This document shows, one piece after another, positions 9,497 through 21,282 of a stretch of DNA of 64,000 nt (the first letter of the stretch is position 1; each line of letters opens with the position of its first letter). A model generated the notes under the pieces. The model searched no databases, was not told the DNA's origin, and was given only the letters and a program-made list of their open reading frames with translations. This DNA comes from Embleya sp040629175. GTDB lineage: Bacteria; Actinomycetota; Actinomycetes; Streptomycetales; Streptomycetaceae. The position numbers and the translations under genes are program-made. The stretch is taken from NCBI RefSeq assembly GCF_040629175.1, contig NZ_JBEXUX010000001.1:558001-622000 (forward strand). Direction: 5' to 3'.

Positions 9497-10153
9497 TCAC
9501 CAGCGGCGTTCGCGCCACTCGGTCAGGGCGGGGCGCTCGGCGCCGAGGGTGGTGTCGTTGCCGTGGCCCGGGTAGACCCAGGTCTCGTCCGGGAGCCGGT
9601 CGAAGAGCTTGTGTTCGACGTCGTCGATCAGCCGATCGAACGCGGCCGGGTCGCCGAAGGTGTTGCCCACCCCGCCGGGGAACAGGCAGTCGCCGGTGAA
9701 CAGGTGCGGGTGGCCCTTGGGGTCGTCGTACAGCAGCGCGATGCTGCCCTCGGTGTGGCCCACCAGGTGGATGGCCCGCAGTTCGATCGCGCCGAAGGCG
9801 ATCGTGTCGCCGTCGTCCACGAGCACGTCGGTGGGCACCGGCACGGCCTCGGCGTCGTCGCGCCCGGCCAGCGTGGTCGCGCCGGTGTGCGCGACCACTT
9901 CGGCGAGCGCCTGCCAGTGGTCCTGGTGCCGATGCGTGGTGACCACCTTCGCCAGGCCGCCGTCGCCCACCAGGGTGATCAGCGTGCCGGCGTCGTTGGC
10001 CGCGTCGATCAACAACTGTTGATCGGTGGCGCGGCAGCGAAGCAGGTAGGCGTCGTTGTCGTAGGGCCCGACGGCCACCTTGGTGATCATCAGATTGGCC
10101 AGCTCGCGCACGGCCGGGGCGCCGCCGACCTTCACGGATCCGTGATACGTCAT
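9497..10153 (-). CDS. Metallo-beta-lactamase fold hydrolase (glyoxalase II-like)
   Basis: A 218-residue MBL-fold enzyme. The metal motif THRHQDHW is at residues 73-80 (counting from ATG 10153). It is followed by the HLVGHTEGSIAL His, the LFTGDCLFPGGVGNT Asp and the VYPGHGNDTTLG His: the full zinc-site set of the glyoxalase II-like subgroup. An in-frame ATG at 10162 touches GGGGAGG, so the ATG at 10153, 9 nt after that ribosome binding site, is the better start. The likely reaction is thioester hydrolysis, possibly of mycothiol conjugates; that substrate is inferred from the adjacent mycothiol-type gene. The two genes lie 62 nt apart on the same strand. Confidence 0.88.
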   Translation of the reverse strand: MTYHGSVKVGGAPAVRELANLMITKVAVGPYDNDAYLLRCRATDQQLLIDAANDAGTLITLVGDGGLAKVVTTHRHQDHWQALAEVVAHTGATTLAGRDDAEAVPVPTDVLVDDGDTIAFGAIELRAIHLVGHTEGSIALLYDDPKGHPHLFTGDCLFPGGVGNTFGDPAAFDRLIDDVEHKLFDRLPDETWVYPGHGNDTTLGAERPALTEWRERRW

Positions 10154-10214
10154 ACGAGCCATCCTCCCCGGCCGCGGCCACTCTCGGCTACCGACCGGCG
10201 GATGCCGCCGCCGG

Positions 10215-10949
10215 TTACATCCACGCGGGCAGCGGTGGCAGCCGGCCGAACGGCTCGACGGTCAGGCCGTCGCCGTTGGTCCGGCCGATCAGCCACGCGA
10301 GCAGCGACTGACGGCGACCGGAGACGACCGCGGCGGGAGCCACGCCCTCCGGGCCGATCAACGACTCGCGGTGGGTGATGTCGTCGCGCAGCAGCAGCGG
10401 CGGGCAGTCCGGTCGACCCCGGAAGGAGGCGGCCACCTCGTTCAGCTCACGCTCGGTGTACTCGGTCGGCCAGTGCGCCGGGGTCCAGCCCGCGTCCAGG
10501 TCGACGTGGTGGATGTACAGCTCGCGCAGTCGTTTGGCGGGCAGTGTCGTGGCGGCGATCTCGCCCGCGTTGCGCGCGGTGACCTTGGCGCCCCACGCGG
10601 TCGGCGTCATCGCGGTGAACGCCTGGGCGAACCGGTTGGACGCGTCGTAGAGGTCGGTGAGCTGCTCCTGCGGCGGTCGACCGGCGCCCTCGTCGATGGC
10701 CCGGTCGCGGGCGTCCCCCGGCGGGTACATCGGCGTCGGGATCCCGGTGCGGGCCCAGTTCAGCAGGTTGGTCAGGGCGTCCGCGTTGCGCGCGAGGTGG
10801 GTCAGCACATGGCCTCTGCTCCACCCGGGCAGCAACGACGGACCGGCCAGGTGCTCGGGCGTCAGTCGTTCCGCGGTCGCCAATACCTGCGCGGTCGCTT
10901 CGTTGATCTCCGCGAGCAGAGCGGCGGGGTCGAACCCGTCCGTGGTCAC
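10215..10949 (-). CDS. Maleylpyruvate isomerase family mycothiol-dependent enzyme (DinB fold)
   Basis: A 244-residue four-helix-bundle protein. The N-terminal signature LLPGWSRGHVLTHLARNADAL carries the metal-binding His, and the second part reads RLRELYIHHVDLDAGW with the paired His ligands. This is the MDMPI N-terminal domain followed by a short C-terminal SCP-like domain. Such enzymes use mycothiol in isomerisation or conjugation, but the substrate is unknown here. The start is GTG 10949, placed by GGAGG about 5 nt upstream; an out-of-frame ATG just upstream is not used. It probably shares a transcript with the downstream MBL hydrolase. Confidence 0.85.
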   Translation of the reverse strand: MTTDGFDPAALLAEINEATAQVLATAERLTPEHLAGPSLLPGWSRGHVLTHLARNADALTNLLNWARTGIPTPMYPPGDARDRAIDEGAGRPPQEQLTDLYDASNRFAQAFTAMTPTAWGAKVTARNAGEIAATTLPAKRLRELYIHHVDLDAGWTPAHWPTEYTERELNEVAASFRGRPDCPPLLLRDDITHRESLIGPEGVAPAAVVSGRRQSLLAWLIGRTNGDGLTVEPFGRLPPLPAWM

Positions 10950-11277
10950 GCATACCTCCCCCGGATCGCCCTCGCCGCCGAACCGCGGGACGAGACGGGT
11001 CCCGGTGCGGCGAGGTCTTGGGGTTTCACCTTAGTGGCGCGAGTCGGCCCGAGTGCCCGGGCCGAAGCTTCACACGATCGAGTGAAGAGTGGTCCGAGGA
11101 AGTTTTGTTCGAATGAATGTGCGATAGCCTGGCGGCTCAAAGGGGAACAAAAACCTGCCGCAGGCTGCTTACGATGGCGCGAGGCATGGCTTCGGTCGGC
11201 TTGGTCCCGATCCGCGCCGCCTCGATCCGCACTGTCGACGCGTACCGATCAGCTCGACATCATTCAGCCGCAGCGGC
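10950..11277. other. Intergenic region between the mycothiol-type enzyme and uvrA
   Basis: A 328-nt divergent region. It holds a possible -10 TAGCCT (11125-11130) with an A/T-rich stretch upstream (TTTTGTTCGAAT), and a short palindrome CCTGC-C-GCAGG (11154-11164). No convincing gene is seen. The distance to the uvrA start implies a leader of about 140 nt if that promoter is real. Confidence 0.5.
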
Positions 11278-14151
<2,874 letters not shown>

Positions 14152-14194
14152 CGTGAGCGGCCTTCGGGCCGGGTGCGAGGATTGACCGGCCTCA

Positions 14195-14226
14195 CGGTGG
14201 CGTGCCCCGAACGGGGCACGCCACCG
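14195..14226 (+). terminator. Strong hairpin after uvrA
   Basis: A near-perfect 14-15 bp stem (CGGTGGCGTGCCCC and its complement) closed by a GAAC-type tetraloop, ending 27 nt before the next ATG. There is no T-tract. It probably terminates uvrA transcription. Confidence 0.6.
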
Positions 14227-14253
14227 GCGTCACCGTTCACAAGGAGATCCCGG

Positions 14254-14733
14254 ATGACCCCGCAGCAGCAGCCCCGACCCGAGACCGCGCCCGACCCGGC
14301 GGCGGCCGAGCACGGGCCGGACCGGCGCACGCTGCTGCGCACAGCCGCGGTGGTCGGCGCGGTCGGCGCCGCCGGGCTCGCCATGACGGCGTGCACCGCG
14401 GACAACCAGCCCGCGTCGCCGCACGAGAAGAAACTGCTCGACGGCCCGGTCACGGTGGGTCGCTCCGAGGACGTGACGGTCGGCAAGGGCAAGGTCTACA
14501 CCGACACCTCGATCGTGGTGACCCAACCGGCGAAGGACGATTACAAGGCGTTCGACGCGCGTTGTCCGCACCAGGGGTGTCTGGTCACCAAGGTCGACCA
14601 GGGTGTCATCCAGTGCCAGTGCCACGGCAGCCAGTTCTCGATGAACGACGGTTCCGTCGTACGCCGACCCGCGAAGCGCGGCCTGACGCCGCTGCCGGTC
14701 ACGGTCGCGAACGGCGAAATCGTGGTGGGTTGA
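14254..14733 (+). CDS. Tat-exported Rieske iron-sulfur lipoprotein
   Basis: A 159-residue protein. A twin-arginine signal (RRTLLR, R24-R25) and hydrophobic stretch end in LAMTAC, with lipid-anchored Cys47. The Rieske [2Fe-2S] site is C104-x-H106 and C121-x2-H124, with the disulfide pair C109/C123. It should be a membrane-anchored extracytoplasmic electron carrier folded with its cluster before Tat export. The partner is unknown; there is no cytochrome b gene nearby, so it is not the bc1 Rieske. The ATG start has AAGGAG 7 nt upstream. It lies alone between uvrA and uvrC, a common position in streptomycetes. Confidence 0.93.
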   Translation: MTPQQQPRPETAPDPAAAEHGPDRRTLLRTAAVVGAVGAAGLAMTACTADNQPASPHEKKLLDGPVTVGRSEDVTVGKGKVYTDTSIVVTQPAKDDYKAFDARCPHQGCLVTKVDQGVIQCQCHGSQFSMNDGSVVRRPAKRGLTPLPVTVANGEIVVG

Positions 14734-14772
14734 CCGCAAAAATCTGTTGGAGCCAGCACATAGGGTGGAGAA

Positions 14773-16875
14773 ATGGACCCGTCGTCGTACCGGCCCGCGC
14801 CCGGCCAGATCCCGACGTCGCCCGGTGTGTACCGGTTCAGCGACGAGCACGGGCGCGTCGTCTACGTCGGCAAGGCGAAGAACCTGCGCGCTCGGCTCTC
14901 GTCCTACTTCCAGGACCTGGCCAACCTGCACCCGCGCACCCAGAGCATGGTCACCACCGCCGCCGCGGTGGACTGGACCGTGGTCGGCACCGAGGTCGAG
15001 GCGCTCCAGTTGGAGTACTCCTGGATCAAGGAGTTCGACCCGCGCTTCAACGTCAAATACCGCGACGACAAGAGCTATCCCTCGCTCGCGGTGACGCTGA
15101 ACGAGGAGTATCCCCGGGCCCAGGTGATGCGCGGTCCGCACCGCAAGGGAGTGCGCTACTTCGGGCCCTACGGGCACGCGTGGGCCATTCGCGAGACGCT
15201 CGACCTGCTGCTGCGGGTGTTCCCGGTGCGCACGTGTTCGGCCGGTGTGTTCAAGAACGCCCGCCAGGTCGGCCGCCCGTGCCTGCTCGGCTACATCGGC
15301 AAGTGCGCGGCGCCGTGCACCGGCAAGATCTCCGCCGAGGACCATCGGGCGCTCGCCGAGGACTTCTGCGAGTTCATGGCCGGCCGCACCGGGCCCTACA
15401 TCAAGCGGGTCGAGCGCGAGATGAAGCAGGCCGCGCAGGCGATGGAGTACGAGAAGGCGGCCCGACTGCGGGACGACATAACGGCGCTCACCCGGGCCCT
15501 GGAGAAGAACGCGATCGTCTTCGGCGACGGCACCGACGCGGATGTGATCGCGCTGGCCGAGGACGAGTTGGAGGTCGCCGTCCAGATCTTCCACGTGCGC
15601 GGCGGCCGGGTGCGCGGTCAGCGCGGCTGGGTCACCGAGCGGGTCGAGGACGTGGACACCGCCGACCTGGTCGAACACTTCCTCCAGCAGGTCTACGGCG
15701 AGCAGCGCGGCGAGGCCGTGCCGCGCGAGGTGCTGGTGCCCGCGCTGCCCGCGGACACCGCGGCGCTGACCCAGTGGTTGTGCGAGCTGCGCGGCGCCAG
15801 GGTGGAACTGCGGGTGCCGCAGCGCGGCGACAAGAAGTCGCTCCAGGAGACCGTGCAACGCAACGCCGCACAGGCGCTGAACCTGCACAAGCTGCGCCGG
15901 GCCGGCGACCTGACCGCCCGTTCGCTCGCGCTCCAGCAACTGGCCGAGGCGCTGGAGATGGACACCGCGCCGCTGCGCATCGAGTGCTTCGACATCTCGC
16001 ATCTGCAGGGCACCGAGGTGGTCGCCTCGATGGTGGTCTTCGAGGACGGGCTGCCCCGTAAGAGTGAATATCGGCGGTTCGCGATCAAGACCTTCGAGGG
16101 CCAGGACGACCCGAGGGCGATGCACGAGGTGCTGACCCGGCGGTTTCGGCGGTACAAGGCGGATCTCGCGCGCGACGCGGTGGCCGACGCCGATGCGGCC
16201 GCGGTCGGCGACGACGACGCGGACGCGGCGCGGAACGGCGGCCCGATCGACCCGGAGACCGGTCGGCCCAAGCGCTTCGCCTACCCGCCGCAGTTGATCG
16301 TGGTCGACGGCGGTCAACCCCAGGTGGCCGCCGCGGTGCGGGCCCTGGAGGAGGCGGGCGTGGTCGACGTCACCGTGTGCGGGCTGGCCAAGCGGCTCGA
16401 AGAGGTGTGGGTGCCCGGCGAGGACGACCCGGTGGTGCTCCCGCGCAGCAGCGGCGAGGCGCTGTTGATGCTCCAGCGCATCCGGGACGAGGCACACCGC
16501 TTCGCGATCACCTATCACCGGTCCAAGCGGTCCAAGACGATGACGGCCAGTGCGCTGGACGACGTCCCCGGGCTGGGCGCGACCCGCCGCAAGGCGGTGC
16601 TCGCCCACTTCGGCTCGCTCAAGCGACTGCGCGCCGCCGGCATCGAACAGATCACCGAGGTGCCCGGCATCGGTCGGGCCACCGCGGCGGCGATCGTGGC
16701 GGCGCTCGCCACCCGGGCGCCCTCGGCCCCGGCGGTGAACACCGCCACGGGCGAGATCATTGAAGACGACGCCGACGTTGTGCGGGAGGAGGCCGTCGAC
16801 GCCGACGAGGCGGTCCCGGTTGTACCCCCGAGGCAGGAACCAGCAGGAGGAAGCGTTGAACTCGCCCAGCCGTAG
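14773..16875 (+). CDS. uvrC: Excinuclease ABC subunit C
   Basis: A 700-residue dual-incision nuclease. The GIY-YIG domain (SPGVYRF...VVYVGKAKNLRARL) is at the N-terminus for the 3' cut. A UVR helix pair (MKQAAQAMEYEKAARLRDDI) binds UvrB. The RNase H-like domain (RIECFDISHLQGTE...VVDGGQPQ) makes the 5' cut, and helix-hairpin-helix motifs near residues 595-645 (LDDVPGLGATRRKAVLAHFGS) bind DNA. It carries an acidic insertion (VADADAAAVGDDDADA) inside the RNase H region and an acidic C-terminal tail, as in other actinobacteria. ATG 14773 follows GGTGGAG. It heads the uvrC-rapZ-yvcK-whiA run. Confidence 0.97.
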   Translation: MDPSSYRPAPGQIPTSPGVYRFSDEHGRVVYVGKAKNLRARLSSYFQDLANLHPRTQSMVTTAAAVDWTVVGTEVEALQLEYSWIKEFDPRFNVKYRDDKSYPSLAVTLNEEYPRAQVMRGPHRKGVRYFGPYGHAWAIRETLDLLLRVFPVRTCSAGVFKNARQVGRPCLLGYIGKCAAPCTGKISAEDHRALAEDFCEFMAGRTGPYIKRVEREMKQAAQAMEYEKAARLRDDITALTRALEKNAIVFGDGTDADVIALAEDELEVAVQIFHVRGGRVRGQRGWVTERVEDVDTADLVEHFLQQVYGEQRGEAVPREVLVPALPADTAALTQWLCELRGARVELRVPQRGDKKSLQETVQRNAAQALNLHKLRRAGDLTARSLALQQLAEALEMDTAPLRIECFDISHLQGTEVVASMVVFEDGLPRKSEYRRFAIKTFEGQDDPRAMHEVLTRRFRRYKADLARDAVADADAAAVGDDDADAARNGGPIDPETGRPKRFAYPPQLIVVDGGQPQVAAAVRALEEAGVVDVTVCGLAKRLEEVWVPGEDDPVVLPRSSGEALLMLQRIRDEAHRFAITYHRSKRSKTMTASALDDVPGLGATRRKAVLAHFGSLKRLRAAGIEQITEVPGIGRATAAAIVAALATRAPSAPAVNTATGEIIEDDADVVREEAVDADEAVPVVPPRQEPAGGSVELAQP

Positions 16876-16899
16876 GTGTGCCACGCACCGGGGGGACGC

Positions 16900-17793
16900 A
16901 TGAGTACCGAGATCACGAGCACGGCGGTCGAGGGCACTCCGGAGTTGGTGATCATCTCCGGCATGTCCGGCGCCGGTCGCAGCACCGCCGCCAAGGGCAT
17001 GGAGGACCTCGGCTGGTTCGTGGTGGACAACCTGCCGCCGTCGCTGATCCCGGCGATGGTCGACCTCGGCGCCCGCACGCAGGGGGCGGTGGCGCGGATA
17101 GCGGTCGTCGTCGACGTGCGCGGCCGGACCTTCTTCGACGATCTGCGCTCGGCGCTGAGCGAGCTGGACGCGGCCGGCGTGGTGCGTCGGATCGTCTTCC
17201 TGGAAGCCTCCGACGACGTGCTGGTGCGGCGTTTCGAGGGAGTGCGCCGACCGCACCCGCTCCAGGGCGACGGGCGCATCCCGGACGGCATCGCCCGCGA
17301 GCGCGAACTGCTGCGCGAGCTGCGCGGCGAGGCCGACCTGGTGATCGACACCTCCGACATCAACGTGCACCAGCTCCGCGCGAAGATGGACGACCGGTTC
17401 GCCGGTTCCGGTGAGCCGCAGCTGCGCGCCACGGTGATGTCGTTCGGCTTCAAGTACGGCCTGCCGGTGGACGCCGACCTGGTCGTCGACTGTCGCTTCC
17501 TGCCCAACCCGCACTGGATCCCGGAGCTGCGCCCGCACACCGGCATGGACGAGGCGGTCAGCCGCTATGTGTTCGACCAGCCCGGCGCCAAGGAGTTCCT
17601 GGACCGGTACGCCGAGCTGCTGCGCATCGTTACCGAGGGCTACCGGCGCGAGGGCAAGCGCTTCGTGACGCTCGCGGTGGGCTGTACCGGCGGCAAGCAC
17701 CGCAGTGTGGCGATGGCCGAACGACTGGCCCGCCGGCTTACCGAGGACGGCCTGGACACCGTGCTCGTGCACCGCGACATGGGCAGGGAATGA
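16900..17793 (+). CDS. rapZ: RNase adapter protein RapZ (YvcJ) family nucleotide-binding protein
   Basis: A 297-residue protein. Walker A is GMSGAGRS (residues 21-28), with Arg in place of the usual Lys, as is normal in this family. Further signatures are WFVVDNLPPSLIP, FLEASDDVLVRRF and the C-terminal GCTGGKHRSVAMAERL, which resembles the sugar/RNA-binding half of RapZ. In E. coli RapZ controls sRNA decay through RNase E and binds GlcN6P; its role in actinobacteria is unclear. The frame is open from 16876, but ATG 16900 follows GGGGGAC and gives the family N-terminus. It overlaps yvcK by 4 nt (ATGA), so the two are translationally coupled. Confidence 0.95.
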   Translation: MSTEITSTAVEGTPELVIISGMSGAGRSTAAKGMEDLGWFVVDNLPPSLIPAMVDLGARTQGAVARIAVVVDVRGRTFFDDLRSALSELDAAGVVRRIVFLEASDDVLVRRFEGVRRPHPLQGDGRIPDGIARERELLRELRGEADLVIDTSDINVHQLRAKMDDRFAGSGEPQLRATVMSFGFKYGLPVDADLVVDCRFLPNPHWIPELRPHTGMDEAVSRYVFDQPGAKEFLDRYAELLRIVTEGYRREGKRFVTLAVGCTGGKHRSVAMAERLARRLTEDGLDTVLVHRDMGRE

Positions 17794-18755
17794 GCGGCCC
17801 CAAGGTGGTCGCGTTGGGCGGCGGACACGGGCTCTCGGCCTCGCTGGCGGCACTGCGCCGGCTCACCGACGACCTGACGGCGATCGTCACGGTCGCCGAC
17901 GACGGGGGCTCCAGCGGGCGGCTGCGCAAGGACCTGGGCGTGTTGCCGCCCGGCGATCTGCGGATGGCGCTGGCCGCGCTGTGCGGCGACGACGAGTGGG
18001 GGGTGACCTGGAGTCGGGTCATCCAGCACCGTTTCCGCCGCGAGGGCGAGCTGAACGGGCACGCGGTGGGCAACCTGCTCCTGGTCGGCCTGTGGGAACT
18101 GATGGACGATCCGATCGCGGCCCTGGACTGGATGGGTCGGCTGCTCGGCGCGCACGGGCGGGTGTTGCCGATGTCGGCGGTCCCGCTGGACATCGAGGCG
18201 GACGTGGCCGGGCACGACCCGGCCCGGCCGGACGAGATGTCCGTGGTGCGCGGCCAGGCGCAGGTCGCGGTGACCCCGGGCGACGTGCACGGGATCCGGC
18301 TGCTGCCGGCGGATCCGCCCGCCGTGCCCGAGGCGGTCGCGGCGGTGCGTGACGCCGATTGGGTGGTTGTCGGGCCCGGCTCCTGGTTCACCTCGGTGTT
18401 GCCCCACCTGCTCGTTCCCGAGTTGGCGACCGCTTTGGTGGAGACCAAGGCCCGGCGGCTGCTCGCGTTGAATCTGGCCCCGCAGCCGGGCGAGACGGCG
18501 GGTTTCTCGCCGCAGCAGCACCTGGAGGTGCTGGCCGCCCATGCTCCCGGGCTGACCTTTGACATCGTCCTCGGCGACCGCGACCGTGTGGAGGATGTAC
18601 CGGGCCTGGAACGGGCCACGGCGGCGCTCGGTGGACACGTGCACCTGGCCCCCGTTTCGGCGGTCGACGGCACCCCGCGACACGACCCGGAACGGTTGGC
18701 CGCAGCCTACGGCCGGATCTTCGTCGATCGTGAAAGGATCGCTCCATGGCGATGA
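17790..18755 (+). CDS. yvcK: YvcK/CofD-like gluconeogenesis factor
   Basis: A 321-residue protein with the UPF0052 signature GGGHGLSASLAALRRL, VADDGGSSGRLRKDLG and LPPGDLRMALAAL near the N-terminus. YvcK binds UDP-GlcNAc and links carbon status to cell-wall growth in Bacillus and mycobacteria, so it is a regulator rather than an enzyme. Its start overlaps the rapZ stop (ATGA at 17790) and its end overlaps the whiA start by 10 nt. The rapZ-yvcK-whiA order is conserved across Gram-positive bacteria. Confidence 0.95.
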   Translation: MSGPKVVALGGGHGLSASLAALRRLTDDLTAIVTVADDGGSSGRLRKDLGVLPPGDLRMALAALCGDDEWGVTWSRVIQHRFRREGELNGHAVGNLLLVGLWELMDDPIAALDWMGRLLGAHGRVLPMSAVPLDIEADVAGHDPARPDEMSVVRGQAQVAVTPGDVHGIRLLPADPPAVPEAVAAVRDADWVVVGPGSWFTSVLPHLLVPELATALVETKARRLLALNLAPQPGETAGFSPQQHLEVLAAHAPGLTFDIVLGDRDRVEDVPGLERATAALGGHVHLAPVSAVDGTPRHDPERLAAAYGRIFVDRERIAPWR

Positions 18756-19726
18756 CGGCAGCAGTGAAGGACGAGCTCAGCCGCCTCCCGGTCACCCGGT
18801 CGTGCTGTCGCAAGGCGGAGGTCTCCGCGCTCTTGCGCTTCGCGGGCGGACTGCACATCGTGGGCGGGCGAATCGTCATCGAGGCGGAGTTGGACACGGC
18901 GATGGCCGCGCGCCGCCTGCGCAAGGACATCCTGGAGGTCTACGGGCACAGCTCGGACCTGGTGGTGGTGGCCCCCGGCGGGCTGCGCAGAGGCAGCCGC
19001 TACGTGGTGCGGGTCGCCGTCGGCGGCGACCAGTTGGCCCGGCAGACCGGCTTGCTGGACGCGCGCGGCCGGCCGGTGCGGGGCCTCCCGCCGCAGGTCG
19101 TCTCCGGCGCGACGTGCGATGCGGAGGCCGCCTGGCGCGGCGCGTTCCTGGCGCACGGTTCGCTCACCGAGCCCGGTCGCTCCTCCGCCCTGGAGGTGAC
19201 CTGCCCCGGTTCGGAGGCGGCGCTCGCGCTGGTCGGCGCGGCCCGTCGGCTGGGCCTGGCGGCCAAGTCGCGCGAGGTGCGCGGGGTGGACCGGGTGGTG
19301 GTCCGCGACGGCGACGCGATCGGCGCGCTGCTCACCCGGCTGGGCGCGCACGAGAGCGTGCTGGCCTGGGAGGAGCGGCGGATGCGCCGCGAGGTGCGGG
19401 CCACCGCGAACCGGCTGGCCAACTTCGACGACGCGAACCTGCGCCGCTCGGCCCGCGCGGCCGTGGCGGCGGGCGCGCGCGTGCAGCGGGCCCTGGAGAT
19501 CCTCGGCGAAGAGGTCCCGGAGCATCTGGCCGCGGCCGGCAAGCTGCGCCTGGACCACAAGCAGGCGTCCCTGGAGGAGCTGGGCGGGCTGGCCGAGCCG
19601 CCGCTGACCAAGGACGCGGTCGCGGGTCGGATCCGGCGACTGCTGGCGATGGCCGACAAGCGGGCGGGCGAACTGGGCATGCCCGGCACCGACGCCGGCC
19701 TGTCGGTGGACATACTCGTGTCCTGA
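18746..19726 (+). CDS. whiA: Sporulation transcription regulator WhiA
   Basis: A 326-residue protein with an N-terminal LAGLIDADG-homing-endonuclease-like fold that lacks nuclease residues, and a C-terminal helix-turn-helix (ADLRRSARAAVAAGARVQRAL, then LRLDHKQASLEELGGLAEPPLTKDAVAGRIRRLL). WhiA works with WhiB to switch Streptomyces aerial hyphae to sporulation septation. Its presence and the intact HTH support a differentiating actinomycete. ATG 18746 lies inside the end of yvcK and has GAAAGGA about 9 nt upstream. It is the last gene of the uvrC-rapZ-yvcK-whiA run. Confidence 0.96.
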   Translation: MAMTAAVKDELSRLPVTRSCCRKAEVSALLRFAGGLHIVGGRIVIEAELDTAMAARRLRKDILEVYGHSSDLVVVAPGGLRRGSRYVVRVAVGGDQLARQTGLLDARGRPVRGLPPQVVSGATCDAEAAWRGAFLAHGSLTEPGRSSALEVTCPGSEAALALVGAARRLGLAAKSREVRGVDRVVVRDGDAIGALLTRLGAHESVLAWEERRMRREVRATANRLANFDDANLRRSARAAVAAGARVQRALEILGEEVPEHLAAAGKLRLDHKQASLEELGGLAEPPLTKDAVAGRIRRLLAMADKRAGELGMPGTDAGLSVDILVS

Positions 19727-19858
19727 CCGGGATCGGGCCCGGCGTCGCGCCGCCGAAAACCACTCGAAGGCGTCGAACCGCGAGACATAGGGTCTCCGGG
19801 TCGGCGCCTTCGTCCGTGTTCGGAGGAAGGCCGCGCACGCGAGGAAGGAACCACAGCA

Positions 19859-21103
19859 GTGGACATCCGCACGATCGGCGAGGAAGACATCATCCCGTGG
19901 ACCGCCGCCCTTGGCATCGGGTTTCTCCGAGTCCCCGACGACAACAAGGACAACCGGGAGGAGCGGCTCGCGCACTGGCGCCAACGGGTCGACTTCTCCC
20001 GGACGCGCGGTGCCTACGACGGCGATCGTTGTGTCGGTACCTTCCGTAGCTTCGCCACCGGTCTGACCGTGCCCGGCGGGGCGATCGTGCCGGCGTCGGC
20101 GATCACCAACGTCACCGTCTCGGCGACCCACCGCCGGCGGGGCCTGCTCACCGAGATGATGCACCTGGATCTGGCGGACGCCGCCGCGCGCGGCGAGGCG
20201 CTGGCCATCCTGATCGCCGCCGAGTACCGGATATACGGCCGGTTCGGCTTCGGCGTGGCCACCGACTATCAAAAGTTCAGCCTGGACACGTTGCGTACCG
20301 ACTTCGTGCCGGACGCGCCGGTCGAGCCCGGCGCCCGGATCGAGCTGATCACCCCCGAGGAGGTGATCGAGCTGGGTCCGCCGCTGCACGAGGAGTTCCG
20401 CCCGATGCGGGCCGGGGCGATCGAGCGCACCCCGCTGTGGTGGCGGTTGTACACCGGGCTGGAGCCGTCGCCGATCAATCCGGTGCCGGGCCGCTTCTAC
20501 GCGGTGTACCGCGATCCGTCCGGCAAGGTGACCGGGATGGTGGGCTACCGTACCGACGACCACTGGGAGGAGTTCGTACCCAAGGTCACGCTGACCGTGG
20601 ACTCGTTGCTCGCGCTCACCCCGGCGGCCGAGATCGCGCTGTGGCGATTCTGCGTGAACGTCGACTACGTCAACCGGGTCGAGGGGCCGGATCGCAGTCC
20701 CGACGAGTTGTTGCCGCTGCTCGTACGGGACCCGCGGGCGATCACCACGCAGACGCGCCGCGACTTCGTGTGGGCGCGGATCCTGGACGCGCCGGCCGCG
20801 TTCTCGGCGCGCACCTACGGCACGCGCGATCGGCTCGTGGTCGAGGTGCACGACGACCTGGGCCACGCGGCGGGTCGGTTCGCCATCGACGGCGCGGCCG
20901 AGCAGGCGCGTTGCGTGCCGACCGGGGATCCCGCGGATCTGGCCCTGGACGTCGCCACGCTGGGTGCGCTCTATCTGGGCTCGGGCTCGCCGGTGCGGCT
21001 CGCGGCGGCCGGTCGGATCTCCGAGCGCACGCCGGGTGCGGCGGAGCGTGCCGAGGCATTGTTGCGCACTGCGCGTGAACCGTGGTGTCCCGACTGGTTC
21101 TGA
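19859..21103 (+). CDS. Eis-type GNAT N-acetyltransferase
   Basis: A 414-residue protein with the three-part Eis architecture. An N-terminal GNAT domain contains the acetyl-CoA pocket (VSATHRRRGLLTEMM; R/Q-x-x-G-x-G/A variant RRRGLL). A second GNAT-like domain follows, and then a C-terminal SCP2-like domain ending in WCPDWF, typical of the Eis carboxyl end. Eis enzymes acetylate aminoglycosides or protein lysines; the substrate here is not known. The GTG start follows GAGGAAGGAA. It stands alone, downstream of whiA with a 132-nt gap that shows no clear promoter. Confidence 0.88.
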   Translation: MDIRTIGEEDIIPWTAALGIGFLRVPDDNKDNREERLAHWRQRVDFSRTRGAYDGDRCVGTFRSFATGLTVPGGAIVPASAITNVTVSATHRRRGLLTEMMHLDLADAAARGEALAILIAAEYRIYGRFGFGVATDYQKFSLDTLRTDFVPDAPVEPGARIELITPEEVIELGPPLHEEFRPMRAGAIERTPLWWRLYTGLEPSPINPVPGRFYAVYRDPSGKVTGMVGYRTDDHWEEFVPKVTLTVDSLLALTPAAEIALWRFCVNVDYVNRVEGPDRSPDELLPLLVRDPRAITTQTRRDFVWARILDAPAAFSARTYGTRDRLVVEVHDDLGHAAGRFAIDGAAEQARCVPTGDPADLALDVATLGALYLGSGSPVRLAAAGRISERTPGAAERAEALLRTAREPWCPDWF

Positions 21104-21282
21104 TCACTATGCGGAATCTTTGCGCGTAGCATTGACCAAATATGACCGTGCGTCAGGTCTCGTGTACCACACGGTAGTTGCCGTAGCATGCGCAACACCC
21201 GGGCGCAGGAGTCACGTTTCGTACCTTGAGGTCGTGGTTTCGCGCCGTCCCTATGCACGCCGAACCCACGACTGGGGGGTCG

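Noticed and set aside
10951..10953. ATG start for the mycothiol-type enzyme
   Set aside because: It is in another frame; GTG 10949 is in frame with the conserved domain and well spaced from GGAGG.
11103..11130. Possible SOS box upstream of uvrA (GTTCGAAT half-site)
   Set aside because: Only one half resembles the LexA site; the second half does not match the GTTCG/CGAAC symmetry.
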